A stretch of DNA of 64,000 nucleotides from Cupriavidus necator (GCF_013141915.1 NZ_SROX01000015.1:94480-158479); one strand, 5' to 3'; positions 25,244 to 33,503 are shown, counted from the first letter of the stretch. The notes: generated from the sequence alone by a model not told the origin. Numbers and translations are program-made.

Positions 25244-25513
25244 ATGAAATATCCGATTAAAGATGGGAATATTGCGCCGTTCACGCTTGACTTGTTGGTA
25301 ATTATCGGCCTTTTAGTCATATTCATCGGAATCAAATTTCTTAACGGATGGGCCGCATATACGTGTGCTGTCATTGGTTTAGTTATTGGAGCAATAGGAG
25401 CCTACTCTGGCCGCGCAGCTCTATTTGAGCTTCGACCATTCGGCGAATCTGAGTGGCGGAAGGCGAAAAGAACCTATGAGGAGAAAGATCAGTCATCGAA
25501 GTCCGATAAGTGA
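25244..25513 (+). CDS. Small two-segment membrane protein, possible orphan immunity gene
   Basis: An 89-residue protein starting at ATG 25244 (MKYPIKDGNIAPF) with two membrane segments, LDLLVIIGLLVIFIGIKFL and YTCAVIGLVIGAIGAYSG, then a charged C-terminus (ESEWRKAKRTYEEKDQ). The base composition is AT-rich compared with cdiB next to it. The AAGAAGG about 12 bases upstream could serve as ribosome site. The gene lies inside a segment bracketed by the 76-77 bp direct repeats, so it looks like a separately acquired cassette. Orphan immunity protein is the most likely reading, but a general small membrane protein is possible. Confidence 0.6.
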   Translation: MKYPIKDGNIAPFTLDLLVIIGLLVIFIGIKFLNGWAAYTCAVIGLVIGAIGAYSGRAALFELRPFGESEWRKAKRTYEEKDQSSKSDK

Positions 25514-25556
25514 ATATCTCGGGCTTTTGAAAGCATCGATTTCTTTTTTCGCCTCT

Positions 25557-25633
25557 GACGTTGCGCTACAAGAGCCTGACCGACACGACTGACTCTGTAG
25601 AGCCTGCTGCTGACTAAATGCAACCGACCATCC
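25557..25633 (+). repeat. Direct repeat, copy 2 (~77 bp), overlapping the cdiB start
   Basis: Second copy of 25143-25218. One extra G (CCTGACCG versus CCTACCG) puts the remnant immunity reading frame out of phase, while the end of the repeat supplies the real cdiB start codon. Confidence 0.85.
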
Positions 25634-27393
25634 GAAACGCATACCGCAAGGCGCGCGGTGTTTCCTCCTTTGCGCTCCTTGCCTTTATGGCTCCCACCGT
25701 CACCATTGCACAAGCATTGCCTAGCCAAACTGCCGCAACAACCGCCGCAGAACAGGAGCAGCGCACACGCCAGCAGCAGGAAGCCCGCGAGCGGGCCCAA
25801 GCCGTCCAGGCGCCAGGCGTGCGCGCGCAGGACGTGGCTCTGGTCGAGTATCCGGCGCTCCCGGCCGAGACGCCGTGCTTCCGCATCGACCGCTTTTTGC
25901 TGGAGATACCGCCCGATTTGCCCGTCTCGTCCCAGGCACAGGGTGCATCGGCGCTGCCGCAAGATCCGTTCGCCTTCGCCCGTGTCTGGCTGGAGCACTA
26001 CCAGGGAGCTTGCGTCGGCAAGCAGGGACTGGATGTGCTGACCAAAGGGGCGTCGCAGGCCATCCTGAGCCGGGGCTACGTGACCACGCGCGTGCTGCTG
26101 CCGCAGCAGGACATCAGCACCGGCGCGCTGCGCCTGTCGCTGATTCCCGGCGTGATCGGTGAGCTGCGCTTCGCCGACCCGGACACGCGCGGCACGTGGA
26201 AATCGGCCTTCCCCGCCCGCGCCGGCGACCTGCTGAACCTGCGCGACCTGGAACAAGGGCTGGAGCAGATGAAGCGCGGTGTCAGCCAGGACGCGGAGAT
26301 GCAGGTGGTGCCCACCACGATGCCGGGCGTGAGCGACGTGGTAATCACGGTCAAGCGCGCCAAGCCGTGGACCGTGGTGGCGTCAGTCGACAACTCAGGC
26401 ACGCGCGCCACCGGCAAGTGGGTGGGCAACCTGAGCGTCGGCATCGACAACCCGCTGGGCCTGAACGACCTGTTCAACGTCGGCTACATGCAGGACGTGG
26501 AGTTCAGCGACAAGCAGCATGGCACCAAGGGTTGGAACGGCTTCTACTCGGTGCCGTGGGGCTACTGGACCGCCACGCTCTCCGCCTACTCGAACAACTA
26601 CTACCAGCAGATTGCCGGCGTCAACCAGACGTTCATCTCCAGCGGCAAGTCGCAGACCGCCGACCTCAAGCTGCACCGGGTGATCCGCCGCAGCCAGGAC
26701 GACGTGTTGGGTGTGCAATTCCGGCTGTCGCGCCGCTTTGGCAAGAGCTTCATCGAGGACACGGAGATTGAGCAGCAGCACCGCAACAACACGGTGCTGG
26801 AGGCAGGCTTTACCGACCGCCATTACTTCGGCGCGGCGCAGCTCGACGGCAGCATGGTGTACCGCCAGGGAATTGGCGGCCTCGGTTCGCAAGCCGACAC
26901 ACTGGCGGCCGATGGCGGCCCGACCTGGCGCTACCGCATGGTGGTTGCTGATGCCAATATCTCGGTGCCGTTCAAGCTGGGCAGCCAGCCGCTGCGCTAC
27001 GTGACCAACTTCCGGGGCCAGTACACCCGCGACCGCCTCTATGCGCTGGACATGATGACTATCGGCAGCCGCTACACCGTGCGTGGCTTCGACGGCGAGA
27101 ACCTGCTGGCCGGCGACAGCGGCTTTTACTGGCGTAATGAACTGCAGGCGCCGATTGGGACCACCGGACAGGCCGTCTATGCCGGGGTCGATTACGGCCG
27201 CGTATTCGGGCCATCTACCGTCGTGCTAGTTGGCAGGCAACTGGCCGGGGCTGTGATCGGCGTGCGCGGCGGCTTCGGCTCCGGCTTGGGCCGGCTGTCC
27301 TATGACCTGTTTGTCGGGGTTCCGATCTACAAGCCCACCGCATTCCATACGGCAGGCGTGACGGGCGGGCTGCAGATGGCTTACCAGTACTGA
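25618..27393 (+). CDS. cdiB: CdiB/FhaC/ShlB-type two-partner-secretion outer-membrane transporter
   Basis: A 591-residue Omp85-superfamily transporter. A signal peptide ends near TIAQALP; a Gln/Arg/Glu-rich N-terminal helix (TAAEQEQRTRQQQEARERAQ) corresponds to helix H1 that plugs the barrel. Two POTRA domains follow (FRIDRFLLEIP... and GVIGELRFADPDTRG...VVPTTMPGVSDVVITV), then the 16-strand barrel from about residue 235, with the L6 tip motif VRGF (YTVRGFDGENLL) near residue 487. It ends in an aromatic residue (MAYQY) as outer-membrane barrels do. It exports the CdiA at 15393. The A-I-B gene order is that of Burkholderia-type (bcp) systems; no BcpO-like lipoprotein was seen between. Confidence 0.92.
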   Translation: MQPTIRNAYRKARGVSSFALLAFMAPTVTIAQALPSQTAATTAAEQEQRTRQQQEARERAQAVQAPGVRAQDVALVEYPALPAETPCFRIDRFLLEIPPDLPVSSQAQGASALPQDPFAFARVWLEHYQGACVGKQGLDVLTKGASQAILSRGYVTTRVLLPQQDISTGALRLSLIPGVIGELRFADPDTRGTWKSAFPARAGDLLNLRDLEQGLEQMKRGVSQDAEMQVVPTTMPGVSDVVITVKRAKPWTVVASVDNSGTRATGKWVGNLSVGIDNPLGLNDLFNVGYMQDVEFSDKQHGTKGWNGFYSVPWGYWTATLSAYSNNYYQQIAGVNQTFISSGKSQTADLKLHRVIRRSQDDVLGVQFRLSRRFGKSFIEDTEIEQQHRNNTVLEAGFTDRHYFGAAQLDGSMVYRQGIGGLGSQADTLAADGGPTWRYRMVVADANISVPFKLGSQPLRYVTNFRGQYTRDRLYALDMMTIGSRYTVRGFDGENLLAGDSGFYWRNELQAPIGTTGQAVYAGVDYGRVFGPSTVVLVGRQLAGAVIGVRGGFGSGLGRLSYDLFVGVPIYKPTAFHTAGVTGGLQMAYQY

Positions 27394-27470
27394 AGCCTGT
27401 CGCATGATTAGCATTATCGGTGGGACGCGGGCTCGGACAAAAAGTGACCCGCCCAGGAGGGCGGAACCAA

Positions 27471-27554
27471 GAGCTCTGCCGCACCTCCCTCGGATTGCTG
27501 GCCGACAGGGTAGAACAAGGCGCAGAGGGAATTGAGGACGCGATGGTCGGATAA
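27471..27554 (+). pseudogene. Truncated 3' copy of the small gene at 13553
   Basis: The reading ELCRTSLGLLADRVEQGAEG continues to a stop and corresponds to the last 28 codons of the gene at 13553 (ELCRASLGLLADRVEDVAEG), with shared DNA such as CTGGCCGACAGGGTAGAA and GAGGGAATTGAGGA. It has no 5' part. Its presence just beyond cdiB suggests that the island 13.5-27.5 kb is bounded by related sequences. Confidence 0.85.
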
Positions 27555-27631
27555 CCAATCGAGGTTGGGCGCTGAGTTTGGGTGAGGGCGGGCGTGTCTG
27601 ATGAAGTATGGCCTGCAGTATGCCACCGCCT

Positions 27632-27667
27632 GCCCTCACGCCCTGCCCCTCTCCCGCGGAAGAGGGG
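27632..27667 (-). repeat. Dispersed palindromic repeat, copy 5 (reverse orientation)
   Basis: Reverse complement resembles the 13061 copy: CTCCCCTCTTCCGCGGGAG followed by AGGGGCAGGGCG. It lies between the island end and the stop codon of the minus-strand hydratase gene. Confidence 0.6.
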
Positions 27668-27700
27668 AGCTAACCGGCGGAGCGGATAAGGCTTCAGCTC

Positions 27701-28567
27701 TTACCCCTCCACCTCCGCCCACCCCTGCATCGCCTGCCCGCCGGCATCATCCCCCGTCCACAGCACCAGCCGCCCCGGCTGCTCAGGATCGGCCGCGCCA
27801 CCAACGATGATGGTGTCCTGGTCGAACAGCGGCGCCAGCCCGCGGAAGCCGAAGCGCTTCACGCGTGCCTGCGGTTGCTCGCGCGCCACCAGGTCCAGCA
27901 TCAGCATGGCCTGCATCGGCCCGTGCACCACCAGGCCGGGGTAGCCCTCGACCTCGCGCGTGTACTGGCGGTCATAGTGGATGCGGTGGCCGTTGAAGGT
28001 CAGCGCCGAATAGCGGAACAGCATGACGGGGTCGGCCTGCAGCGTGCGCTGCCATTGCGCCGTCTGCTCCAGCCGCGGGCGCGGCGGCTGCGGCTTGGTC
28101 GGGTCTGGCATGGCGCGGTAGACGATGTCGTGGCGCTCGTTGACGGCGGTCTTGCCGTTGACGGTCAGTTCGTGATCGACGGCAACGAACCATAGCTCCC
28201 CAGTACGGCCGGTCTTGTACTGCACGTCCTTGATGGTGGAGGTGCGTGTGACGGTATCGCCGATATGCAGCGGATGGCTGAAGCTCAGCTCGCTGCCGGC
28301 CCACATGCGGCGCGGCAGCGGCACCGGCGGCATGAAGCCGCCGAGGGTGGGATGGCCGTCGCGTCCCAGTTCATGCTGCGGCGCGCGCGGCAGGAAGTAG
28401 AGCCAGTGCCACAGCGGCGGCAGCGGGCCGGCGGCGACGGCCTCGGGGTCGAGGTCGAAGGTGGCGGCCAGGCCGGCGACCGGCTCTGGCGACAGCGTTT
28501 CGGTGCGCGCTTCGCTGCGGCCGATCCAGCCGCGCAGGCGTTCGAGTTCAGTAGTGGCGTCAGTCAT
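27701..28567 (-). CDS. MaoC/HTD2-type double-hotdog hydratase (itaconyl-CoA / mesaconyl-C4-CoA hydratase family)
   Basis: A 288-residue protein of the FAS1-like dehydratase/HTD2 family. The N-terminal hotdog contains PLWHWLYFLPRAPQHELGRDGHP and the family's characteristic GGFMPPVPLPRRMWAGSEL; the C-terminal hotdog carries the hydratase histidine region FNGHRIHYDRQYTREVEGYPGLVVHGPM. These regions match the RipB/Ich-type enzymes that hydrate itaconyl-CoA to citramalyl-CoA. It is the last gene of the minus-strand operon and starts 42 bases after the CitE stop. With the CitE-like lyase and CaiB transferase upstream it completes a CoA-transfer, hydration and cleavage route. Substrate assignment is by analogy. 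Confidence 0.82.
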   Translation of the reverse strand: MTDATTELERLRGWIGRSEARTETLSPEPVAGLAATFDLDPEAVAAGPLPPLWHWLYFLPRAPQHELGRDGHPTLGGFMPPVPLPRRMWAGSELSFSHPLHIGDTVTRTSTIKDVQYKTGRTGELWFVAVDHELTVNGKTAVNERHDIVYRAMPDPTKPQPPRPRLEQTAQWQRTLQADPVMLFRYSALTFNGHRIHYDRQYTREVEGYPGLVVHGPMQAMLMLDLVAREQPQARVKRFGFRGLAPLFDQDTIIVGGAADPEQPGRLVLWTGDDAGGQAMQGWAEVEG

Positions 28568-28609
28568 GGCAGTGGACCTTGTGATGCGTGAAGGGTGGCG
28601 GGTGCCGGG

Positions 28610-29434
28610 CTATTGCGCCAGCGCCAGCAGCCGGCGGGCCTGCTCGATCACGGGCCGGTCGACCATCTTGCCATCGACCTGCACCGCGTGGCTGCCGCTG
28701 GCGGTAGCGTCCAGCACGCGGCGGGCCCAGTCGAGTTGTTCGGCGCTGGGCAGGAAGCCGGCGCGCACGGCGCCCAGCTGTGCCGGGTGGATGCAGAGCT
28801 TGCCGGCGAAGCCGAGTTCGCGCGCATAGGCCACGTCGCTGGCGAGCACGGCTTCGTCCTTGAGCGCGGTAGTCACGCCGTCGACCGGCGGCGGCAGGCC
28901 GGCCACGCGCGAAGCCAGCACGATGCGCGCGCGCGCGAAGGCCAGTGCGTCGCGGGTATGGCTGCAGCCCAGGTCGACCGCATAGTCGAGCGAGCCGAAC
29001 GCCAGGCGCGCCACGCCGCGGGCTGACGCCACGGCATCGACCTGGTGCAGGCCGAGCGCGGTCTCGATGATGGCGACCAGCTCGCCCTGCGGATTGATCG
29101 CCTGCAGCGCCTGCGCGATGGTGCCCAGCGCGGCGGCATCTTCGGCCTTGGGCACCAGCAGCCCGGCCAGCGCGGTGCCAGGGGGCAGCGCGCGCAGCCA
29201 GGCCAGGTCGGCGGCAAAGGCGGGCGAGGCGCTGTCGTTGATGCGCACGAAGGCGTTGGCGCCGGGCTGGCCGGCCAGCCATGCGGCGATGGCTGCACGC
29301 GCGGCCGGCTTGGCGTCCGGATGGACTGCGTCCTCGAGGTCGAGGATCATCACGTCCGGGCCAGCGGATGCGGCCTTGTCGAAGCGTTCCGGCCGGTCGC
29401 CCGGCACGAACAGGTAGGTCACTGCAGTGGACAT
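28610..29434 (-). CDS. CitE-family lyase (probable citramalyl-CoA lyase)
   Basis: A 274-residue HpcH/HpaI-CitE family TIM-barrel protein: TYLFVPGDRPERFDKAASAG, metal and CoA site VMILDLEDAVHPDAK, AFVRINDSAS, VAIIETALGLHQ, and the DLGC..AFARARIVLASR and LCIHPAQL regions near the C-terminus. Conserved Glu in the IIET motif and Asp in LEDAV are the Mg2+ ligands in the family. ATG at 29434 begins eight bases after the stop of the MmgE/PrpD gene; the frame continues upstream without family sequence. Citrate lyase itself is unlikely because no alpha or gamma subunit gene is present. By context it should cleave (S)-citramalyl-CoA to pyruvate and acetyl-CoA. Confidence 0.85.
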   Translation of the reverse strand: MSTAVTYLFVPGDRPERFDKAASAGPDVMILDLEDAVHPDAKPAARAAIAAWLAGQPGANAFVRINDSASPAFAADLAWLRALPPGTALAGLLVPKAEDAAALGTIAQALQAINPQGELVAIIETALGLHQVDAVASARGVARLAFGSLDYAVDLGCSHTRDALAFARARIVLASRVAGLPPPVDGVTTALKDEAVLASDVAYARELGFAGKLCIHPAQLGAVRAGFLPSAEQLDWARRVLDATASGSHAVQVDGKMVDRPVIEQARRLLALAQ

Positions 29435-29442
29435 GTCGATCC

Positions 29443-30825
29443 TCAGCGCGCGGCGGGCAGCCAGTCGTTGACGTTCGGGGCCTGCTCCAGCGCCCACACG
29501 CGCGCGATGATGGCGCGCATCTCGGCCTCGCTCGCGCCCTGGCGGAACGCGCCGAGCTGCAGTGCCTTGGCTTCCAGCTCCGGGCGCGACAGCGTGTTGT
29601 CGGGATCGCCCTTGGGCACGTCGACGCGCGCGGCCAGCGTGCGGCCGTCGGTGGTCTTGACGGTCACGCGGCCGATCCACTGGCGCGGGTAGGCGGCGTT
29701 GATCTCCGGGTCCAGTTCCATGTCGACCTTGCCGCGGAAGGTGGCCACCGCGGGGTCCTGCAGTGCGTGCTGCTCGAACTCGCCCAGGCCGGCGTGGCCG
29801 TGCACGGCCACCAGCCCCAGCACCGTGCCCATCGAGAATTTGGCCTGGTGGATGGTGGCCGGGTTGACCACGGGGCCGAGCACATCGATGGCGCCCTGGT
29901 GCACGTGGGTGGTAACGCTGGCGACCTGGTCGGCGGCAACGCCTTCGCGCTGCATCAGCGCCTTGAGCGCGTCGGCGGCCGGGTGCGTGTGCCGGCACGA
30001 GGCGAAGAACTTGAACGAGGTCTCGGCGGTGGCCCAGCGCGTGCCCAGGCCATCGGTCAGGCAGGCGGGGTTGGCGTCGCTCGACATGCCGGCGGCCATG
30101 CCCTGCGCGCCTTCCAGGATCTGCTTCGCACCGGTGAAGCCGGCGCGCGCCAGCCACGCCGACTGCAGGCCGTCGGCCGCGGCCTTGGCGGTGTGCAGCT
30201 GCTTGGAGTCGGCGGCATCGCGCAGGAATTCCCACAGGCCGGCGGCCTGCGTGCCGGCCGAGCCCAGCGCCTGGTTGATGCCTTCGGCATCGAGGCCGAA
30301 GAGCTTGGCCACGGCAGCGGCGGCGGCCAGTGTGCCGACGGTGCCGGTGGTGTGGAATACGCGGTAGTGCGAACGGCCCATGAATTCGCCGATGCGGATG
30401 CCGGCTTCATAGCCCGCGATCGAGGCCAGCAGCACTTCGGCGCCGGTCTTGCCCTCGGCCTGCGCGGCAGCGACCACCGCCGGGAACACCACCGCGGCCG
30501 GATGCAGCACCGAGCCGTTGTGCACGTCGTCCTGCTCGACCACGTGTGACGACGCGCCGTTGATCAGCGCGGCAAAGTAGGGCGAGGTACGGCGGCGGTC
30601 GACCAGCACTTCGGCGCCGCCGTCGGACGGGCCCATGGCCGCGGCGAAGTCCTGCAGCTTGCGCACCGCGGGGGCATCCTTGCCGGCAATGGCCGAGGCA
30701 ATCCAGTCCAGGAACAGGTCCTTGGTGCGCTCGATCACGGGCGCGGGCACGTCGGCCAGCTTGAGGTTGGCCAGGAAATCGCAAAGCTGGCGGGTCGGGT
30801 AGGTGGTGTCTGCGGCTTGGTTCAT
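29443..30825 (-). CDS. MmgE/PrpD family protein
   Basis: A 460-residue member of the MmgE/PrpD/IDS-epimerase-like family. Landmarks: RTKDLFLDWIASAIAGKDAP, the active-site region INGASSHVVEQDDVH, HPAAVVFPAVVAAAQ, GYEAGIRIGEFMGRSHYRVFHTTGTVGTLAAAAA and KFFASCRHTHPAADAL. Good GGAG ribosome site before ATG. The family includes 2-methylcitrate dehydratase and cis-aconitate decarboxylase (which makes itaconate), so its reaction here is uncertain. In Pseudomonas aeruginosa a member sits in the itaconate (rip) operon with unassigned role, the same company as here. Confidence 0.85.
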   Translation of the reverse strand: MNQAADTTYPTRQLCDFLANLKLADVPAPVIERTKDLFLDWIASAIAGKDAPAVRKLQDFAAAMGPSDGGAEVLVDRRRTSPYFAALINGASSHVVEQDDVHNGSVLHPAAVVFPAVVAAAQAEGKTGAEVLLASIAGYEAGIRIGEFMGRSHYRVFHTTGTVGTLAAAAAVAKLFGLDAEGINQALGSAGTQAAGLWEFLRDAADSKQLHTAKAAADGLQSAWLARAGFTGAKQILEGAQGMAAGMSSDANPACLTDGLGTRWATAETSFKFFASCRHTHPAADALKALMQREGVAADQVASVTTHVHQGAIDVLGPVVNPATIHQAKFSMGTVLGLVAVHGHAGLGEFEQHALQDPAVATFRGKVDMELDPEINAAYPRQWIGRVTVKTTDGRTLAARVDVPKGDPDNTLSRPELEAKALQLGAFRQGASEAEMRAIIARVWALEQAPNVNDWLPAAR

Positions 30826-30867
30826 GCCGGCTCCGGAGGATTGAACAGTGCTTGCGGAAAGAGAACA

Positions 30868-30888
30868 GCGCCCGGTTTGCCCGGGCGC
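30868..30888 (-). other. Intra-operon stem-loop
   Basis: GCGCCCGG / CCGGGCGC with a five-base loop in the 73-base gap between the CaiB stop and the MmgE/PrpD start. No T-run, so it may tune expression or mRNA stability rather than end transcription. Confidence 0.4.
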
Positions 30889-30898
30889 CGGTGTTGGC

Positions 30899-32095
30899 TC
30901 AGATAGTGCGCTTGTCCGCCAGGGCGTCGATGTCGCCCTCGCCGTAGCCCAGTTCGGCCAGGATGCTGCGGCTGTGCGCGCCCAGCGCCGGCACGTCGCC
31001 CATCACCGGCTCGACGCCCGACAGGTTGGCCGGCGGCAGCAGCGCGCCGATCGGGCCGTTCGGGGTGGCGACTTCGCGCCAGCGCTGGCGTGCCTGCAGC
31101 TGCGGATGGTTCCAGACGGCTTCGATGTCGTTCATCGGCGCATTGGCGATCTGGGCCTGGTCCAGCAGCGCCTCGGCCTGTGCCACCGTCAGCGCCGCAA
31201 AGCGCGCTTCGATCAGTGCGGTCAGTTCGGGGCGGTTGCGCACGCGGGCGGTATTGCTGGAAAAACGCTCGTCCTGCGCCAAGGCGCGGTCGCCTAGCAC
31301 GATCTCGCAGAAATTGGCGAACTCGCGTTCATTCTGCACGCTGAAGATCACGCTGCCATTGCTGGTGCGATGCACGCCATACGGGGCGATGGTCGGGTGC
31401 GACGCGCCGACGCGCGGCGGCGTCGTGCCGCCGTAGTGGCCGAAATAGAGCACCTGGTTCATCCATTCGGCCATCGCTTCGAACATGGTCACCTGCACGC
31501 GCAGGCCCTTGCCGGTGCGGCCGCGCTGCAGCAGCGCCGACAGGATGCCGCTGTAGGCGTACATGCCGGCCGCGATATCGGCGATCGACACGCCGGCGCG
31601 CGACGGCTCGTTCGGGCCGCCGGTCCGCCCTACCAGGCCGGCGGCTGCCTGGATCAGCAGGTCGTAGGCCTTCTTGTCGCGATAGGGGCCCGAGTCGCCA
31701 TAGCCGGAGATGTCGCAGACGATCAGCTTCTCGTACTGGCCGTGCAGGGTGTCGAAATCCAGGCCCATGCGGCCGGCGGCGCCAGGGGCGAGGTTCTGCA
31801 CCAGCACGTCGGCGTCGGCCAGCAGGCGGTGCAGGATGGCCTGCGCCTCGTTGTCCTTCAGGTCCAGCGTCAGGCTTTCCTTGCCCCGGTTGAGCCAGAC
31901 GAAGTACGAGGCCTGGCCGTGCACGGACTGGTCATAGCCGCGCGCGAAGTCGCCCACGCCGGGGCGCTCGACCTTGATCACGCGCGCGCCCAGGTCAGCC
32001 AGCTGGCGCGTGGCGAAGGGCGCGGCCACGGCGTGCTCGAGCGAGACCACGCGGACGCCGTCGAGCGGGCGGATGCCTTGGGAGGAGTGGAGCAT
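30899..32095 (-). CDS. CaiB/BaiF family CoA-transferase (probable succinyl-CoA:itaconate-type transferase)
   Basis: A 398-residue class III CoA-transferase: PLDGVRVVSLEHAVAAPFATRQLADLGARVIKVERPGVGDFARGYD, NRGKESLTLDLK, a catalytic aspartate in the motif KAYDLLIQAAAGLVGRTG, and AGVSIADIAAGMYAYSGI. The sequence start EHAVAAPFATRQL is typical of the RipA/Ict subgroup rather than of formyl-CoA transferase. ATG at 32095 is eight bases after the ACAD stop; the longer frame upstream has no family match. Transfers CoA to a dicarboxylate, probably from succinyl-CoA, giving the substrate for the hydratase at 27701. Confidence 0.86.
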   Translation of the reverse strand: MLHSSQGIRPLDGVRVVSLEHAVAAPFATRQLADLGARVIKVERPGVGDFARGYDQSVHGQASYFVWLNRGKESLTLDLKDNEAQAILHRLLADADVLVQNLAPGAAGRMGLDFDTLHGQYEKLIVCDISGYGDSGPYRDKKAYDLLIQAAAGLVGRTGGPNEPSRAGVSIADIAAGMYAYSGILSALLQRGRTGKGLRVQVTMFEAMAEWMNQVLYFGHYGGTTPPRVGASHPTIAPYGVHRTSNGSVIFSVQNEREFANFCEIVLGDRALAQDERFSSNTARVRNRPELTALIEARFAALTVAQAEALLDQAQIANAPMNDIEAVWNHPQLQARQRWREVATPNGPIGALLPPANLSGVEPVMGDVPALGAHSRSILAELGYGEGDIDALADKRTI

Positions 32096-32103
32096 TAGGT
32101 TTC

Positions 32104-33303
32104 TCAGAACGAACGCGGCAGCTCGAGCACATGCTCGGCCACGTAGGACAGGATCAGGTTGGTGGAGATCGGCGCCACCTGGTACAGGCGCGTTTCGCGG
32201 AACTTGCGTTCGATGTCGTACTCGGCGGCAAAGCCGAAGCCGCCGTGCGTCTGCAGGCAGACGTTGGCGGCTTCCCAGGAGGCATCGGCGGCAAGCAGTT
32301 TGGCGATATTGGCTTCCTTGCCGCACGGCCTGCCCGCGTCGAACAGCCGCGCCGCCTTGTAGCGCATCAAACTGGCGGCCTCGACGTTGACGTACGCGCG
32401 CGCGATCGGGAACTGCACGGCCTGGTTCTGGCCGATCGGGCGGTCGAACACGATGCGGTCGCGCGCGTAGTTGCTGGCGCGCTCGACGAACCAGTATCCG
32501 TCGCCGATGCACTCGGCGGCGATCAGGATGCGCTCGGCGTTGAGGCCGTCGAGGATGTACTTCAGGCCCTGGCCTTCCTCGCCGATCAGGTTCTCGGCGG
32601 GAACCTCCAGGTTGTCGAAAAACAGCTCGTTGGTCTCGTGGTTGACCATGTTGCGGATCGGCTTGACCGTCAGGCCCTTGCCGATGGCATCGCGCAGGTC
32701 CACGACGAACACCGACAGGCCTTCGGACTTGCGCCTGACCTGGTCCAGCGGCGTGGTGCGCGCCAGCAGCAGCATCAGGTCAGAGTGCTGCACGCGCGAA
32801 ATCCACACCTTCTGGCCATTGACGATGTACTTGTCGCCCTGGCGCACCGCGGTGGTCTTCAGCTTGGTGGTGTCGGTGCCGGTGGTGGGCTCGGTCACGG
32901 CCATCGACTGCATGCGCAGCTCGCCCGAGGCGATCGCCGGCAGCCAGCGCTGCTTCTGCGCTTCGGAGCCATGGCGCAGCAGGCAGCCCATCACGTACAT
33001 CTGCCCGTGGCAGGCGCCGGAGTTGCCGCCGCTGCGGTTGATTTCCTCCATGATGACCGACGCCGCGGTCAGCGACAGCCCCGAGCCGCCATAGGCCTCC
33101 GGGATCAGCGCCGACAGCCAGCCGGCTTGCGTCAGCGCCTGGACAAAGCGCTCGGGAAAGGCGTCCTGCTCTTCCACCCGTTGCCAGTACGCCGAGTCGA
33201 AGCCGGCGCACAGGCTGCGCACCGCGTCGCGGATTTCGGGGTACAGCTGGTCGGGATCCTGGTCTGCGTGCATGGTCGCCGGGTCGATGGGAACTGGGGC
33301 CAT
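32104..33303 (-). CDS. Acyl-CoA dehydrogenase (first gene of the itaconate-type operon)
   Basis: A 399-residue ACAD. The middle domain has AVTEPTTGTDTTKLKT and KYIVNGQKVWIS, the C-terminal domain RIVFDRPIGQNQAVQFPIARAYV and QTHGGFGFAAEYDIERKFRETRLYQVAPIST. The C-terminal catalytic Glu position is not conserved (QVAP), but Glu257 (NAERILIAAE) is at the helix-G position of isovaleryl-CoA-type enzymes. An ATG ten codons further in (33273) is an alternative start; neither has a strong ribosome site. An ACAD of this kind also accompanies the Pseudomonas itaconate genes. Its own substrate is not clear: possibly methylsuccinyl-CoA or another branched acyl-CoA. Confidence 0.85.
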   Translation of the reverse strand: MAPVPIDPATMHADQDPDQLYPEIRDAVRSLCAGFDSAYWQRVEEQDAFPERFVQALTQAGWLSALIPEAYGGSGLSLTAASVIMEEINRSGGNSGACHGQMYVMGCLLRHGSEAQKQRWLPAIASGELRMQSMAVTEPTTGTDTTKLKTTAVRQGDKYIVNGQKVWISRVQHSDLMLLLARTTPLDQVRRKSEGLSVFVVDLRDAIGKGLTVKPIRNMVNHETNELFFDNLEVPAENLIGEEGQGLKYILDGLNAERILIAAECIGDGYWFVERASNYARDRIVFDRPIGQNQAVQFPIARAYVNVEAASLMRYKAARLFDAGRPCGKEANIAKLLAADASWEAANVCLQTHGGFGFAAEYDIERKFRETRLYQVAPISTNLILSYVAEHVLELPRSF

Positions 33304-33418
33304 TATTCCCGAGCCCCCTGCACGCCGAAATTCGGATTTGCGAAAGAGCGGCTTAGGTGGCCCGGAAGCGGCGTGGCGCGGCGGCGCGACCGCACGGGCT
33401 CGCCTGGACCATCATGCG

Positions 33419-33442
33419 GCACGCCCGGCAAGCCGGGCGTGC
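33419..33442 (-). terminator. Strong hairpin downstream of the 24-aa peptide gene
   Basis: Perfect 11-bp stem GCACGCCCGGC / GCCGGGCGTGC with two bases between arms, 62 bases beyond the minus-strand peptide stop. No T-run on either side, so termination is possible but not certain. Confidence 0.45.
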
Positions 33443-33503
33443 AAAGGGTGGCGCACGGGGCGCCAGCGGTTGAGTGGGGCGGTGCCTGGGCACAGCCTGC
33501 CGA

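Larger units (their letters stand above)
27394..27700. other. Intergenic stretch after cdiB
   Basis: Holds the small-gene relic (27471-27554) and one palindromic repeat (27632-27667). No intact gene is seen. Confidence 0.6.
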
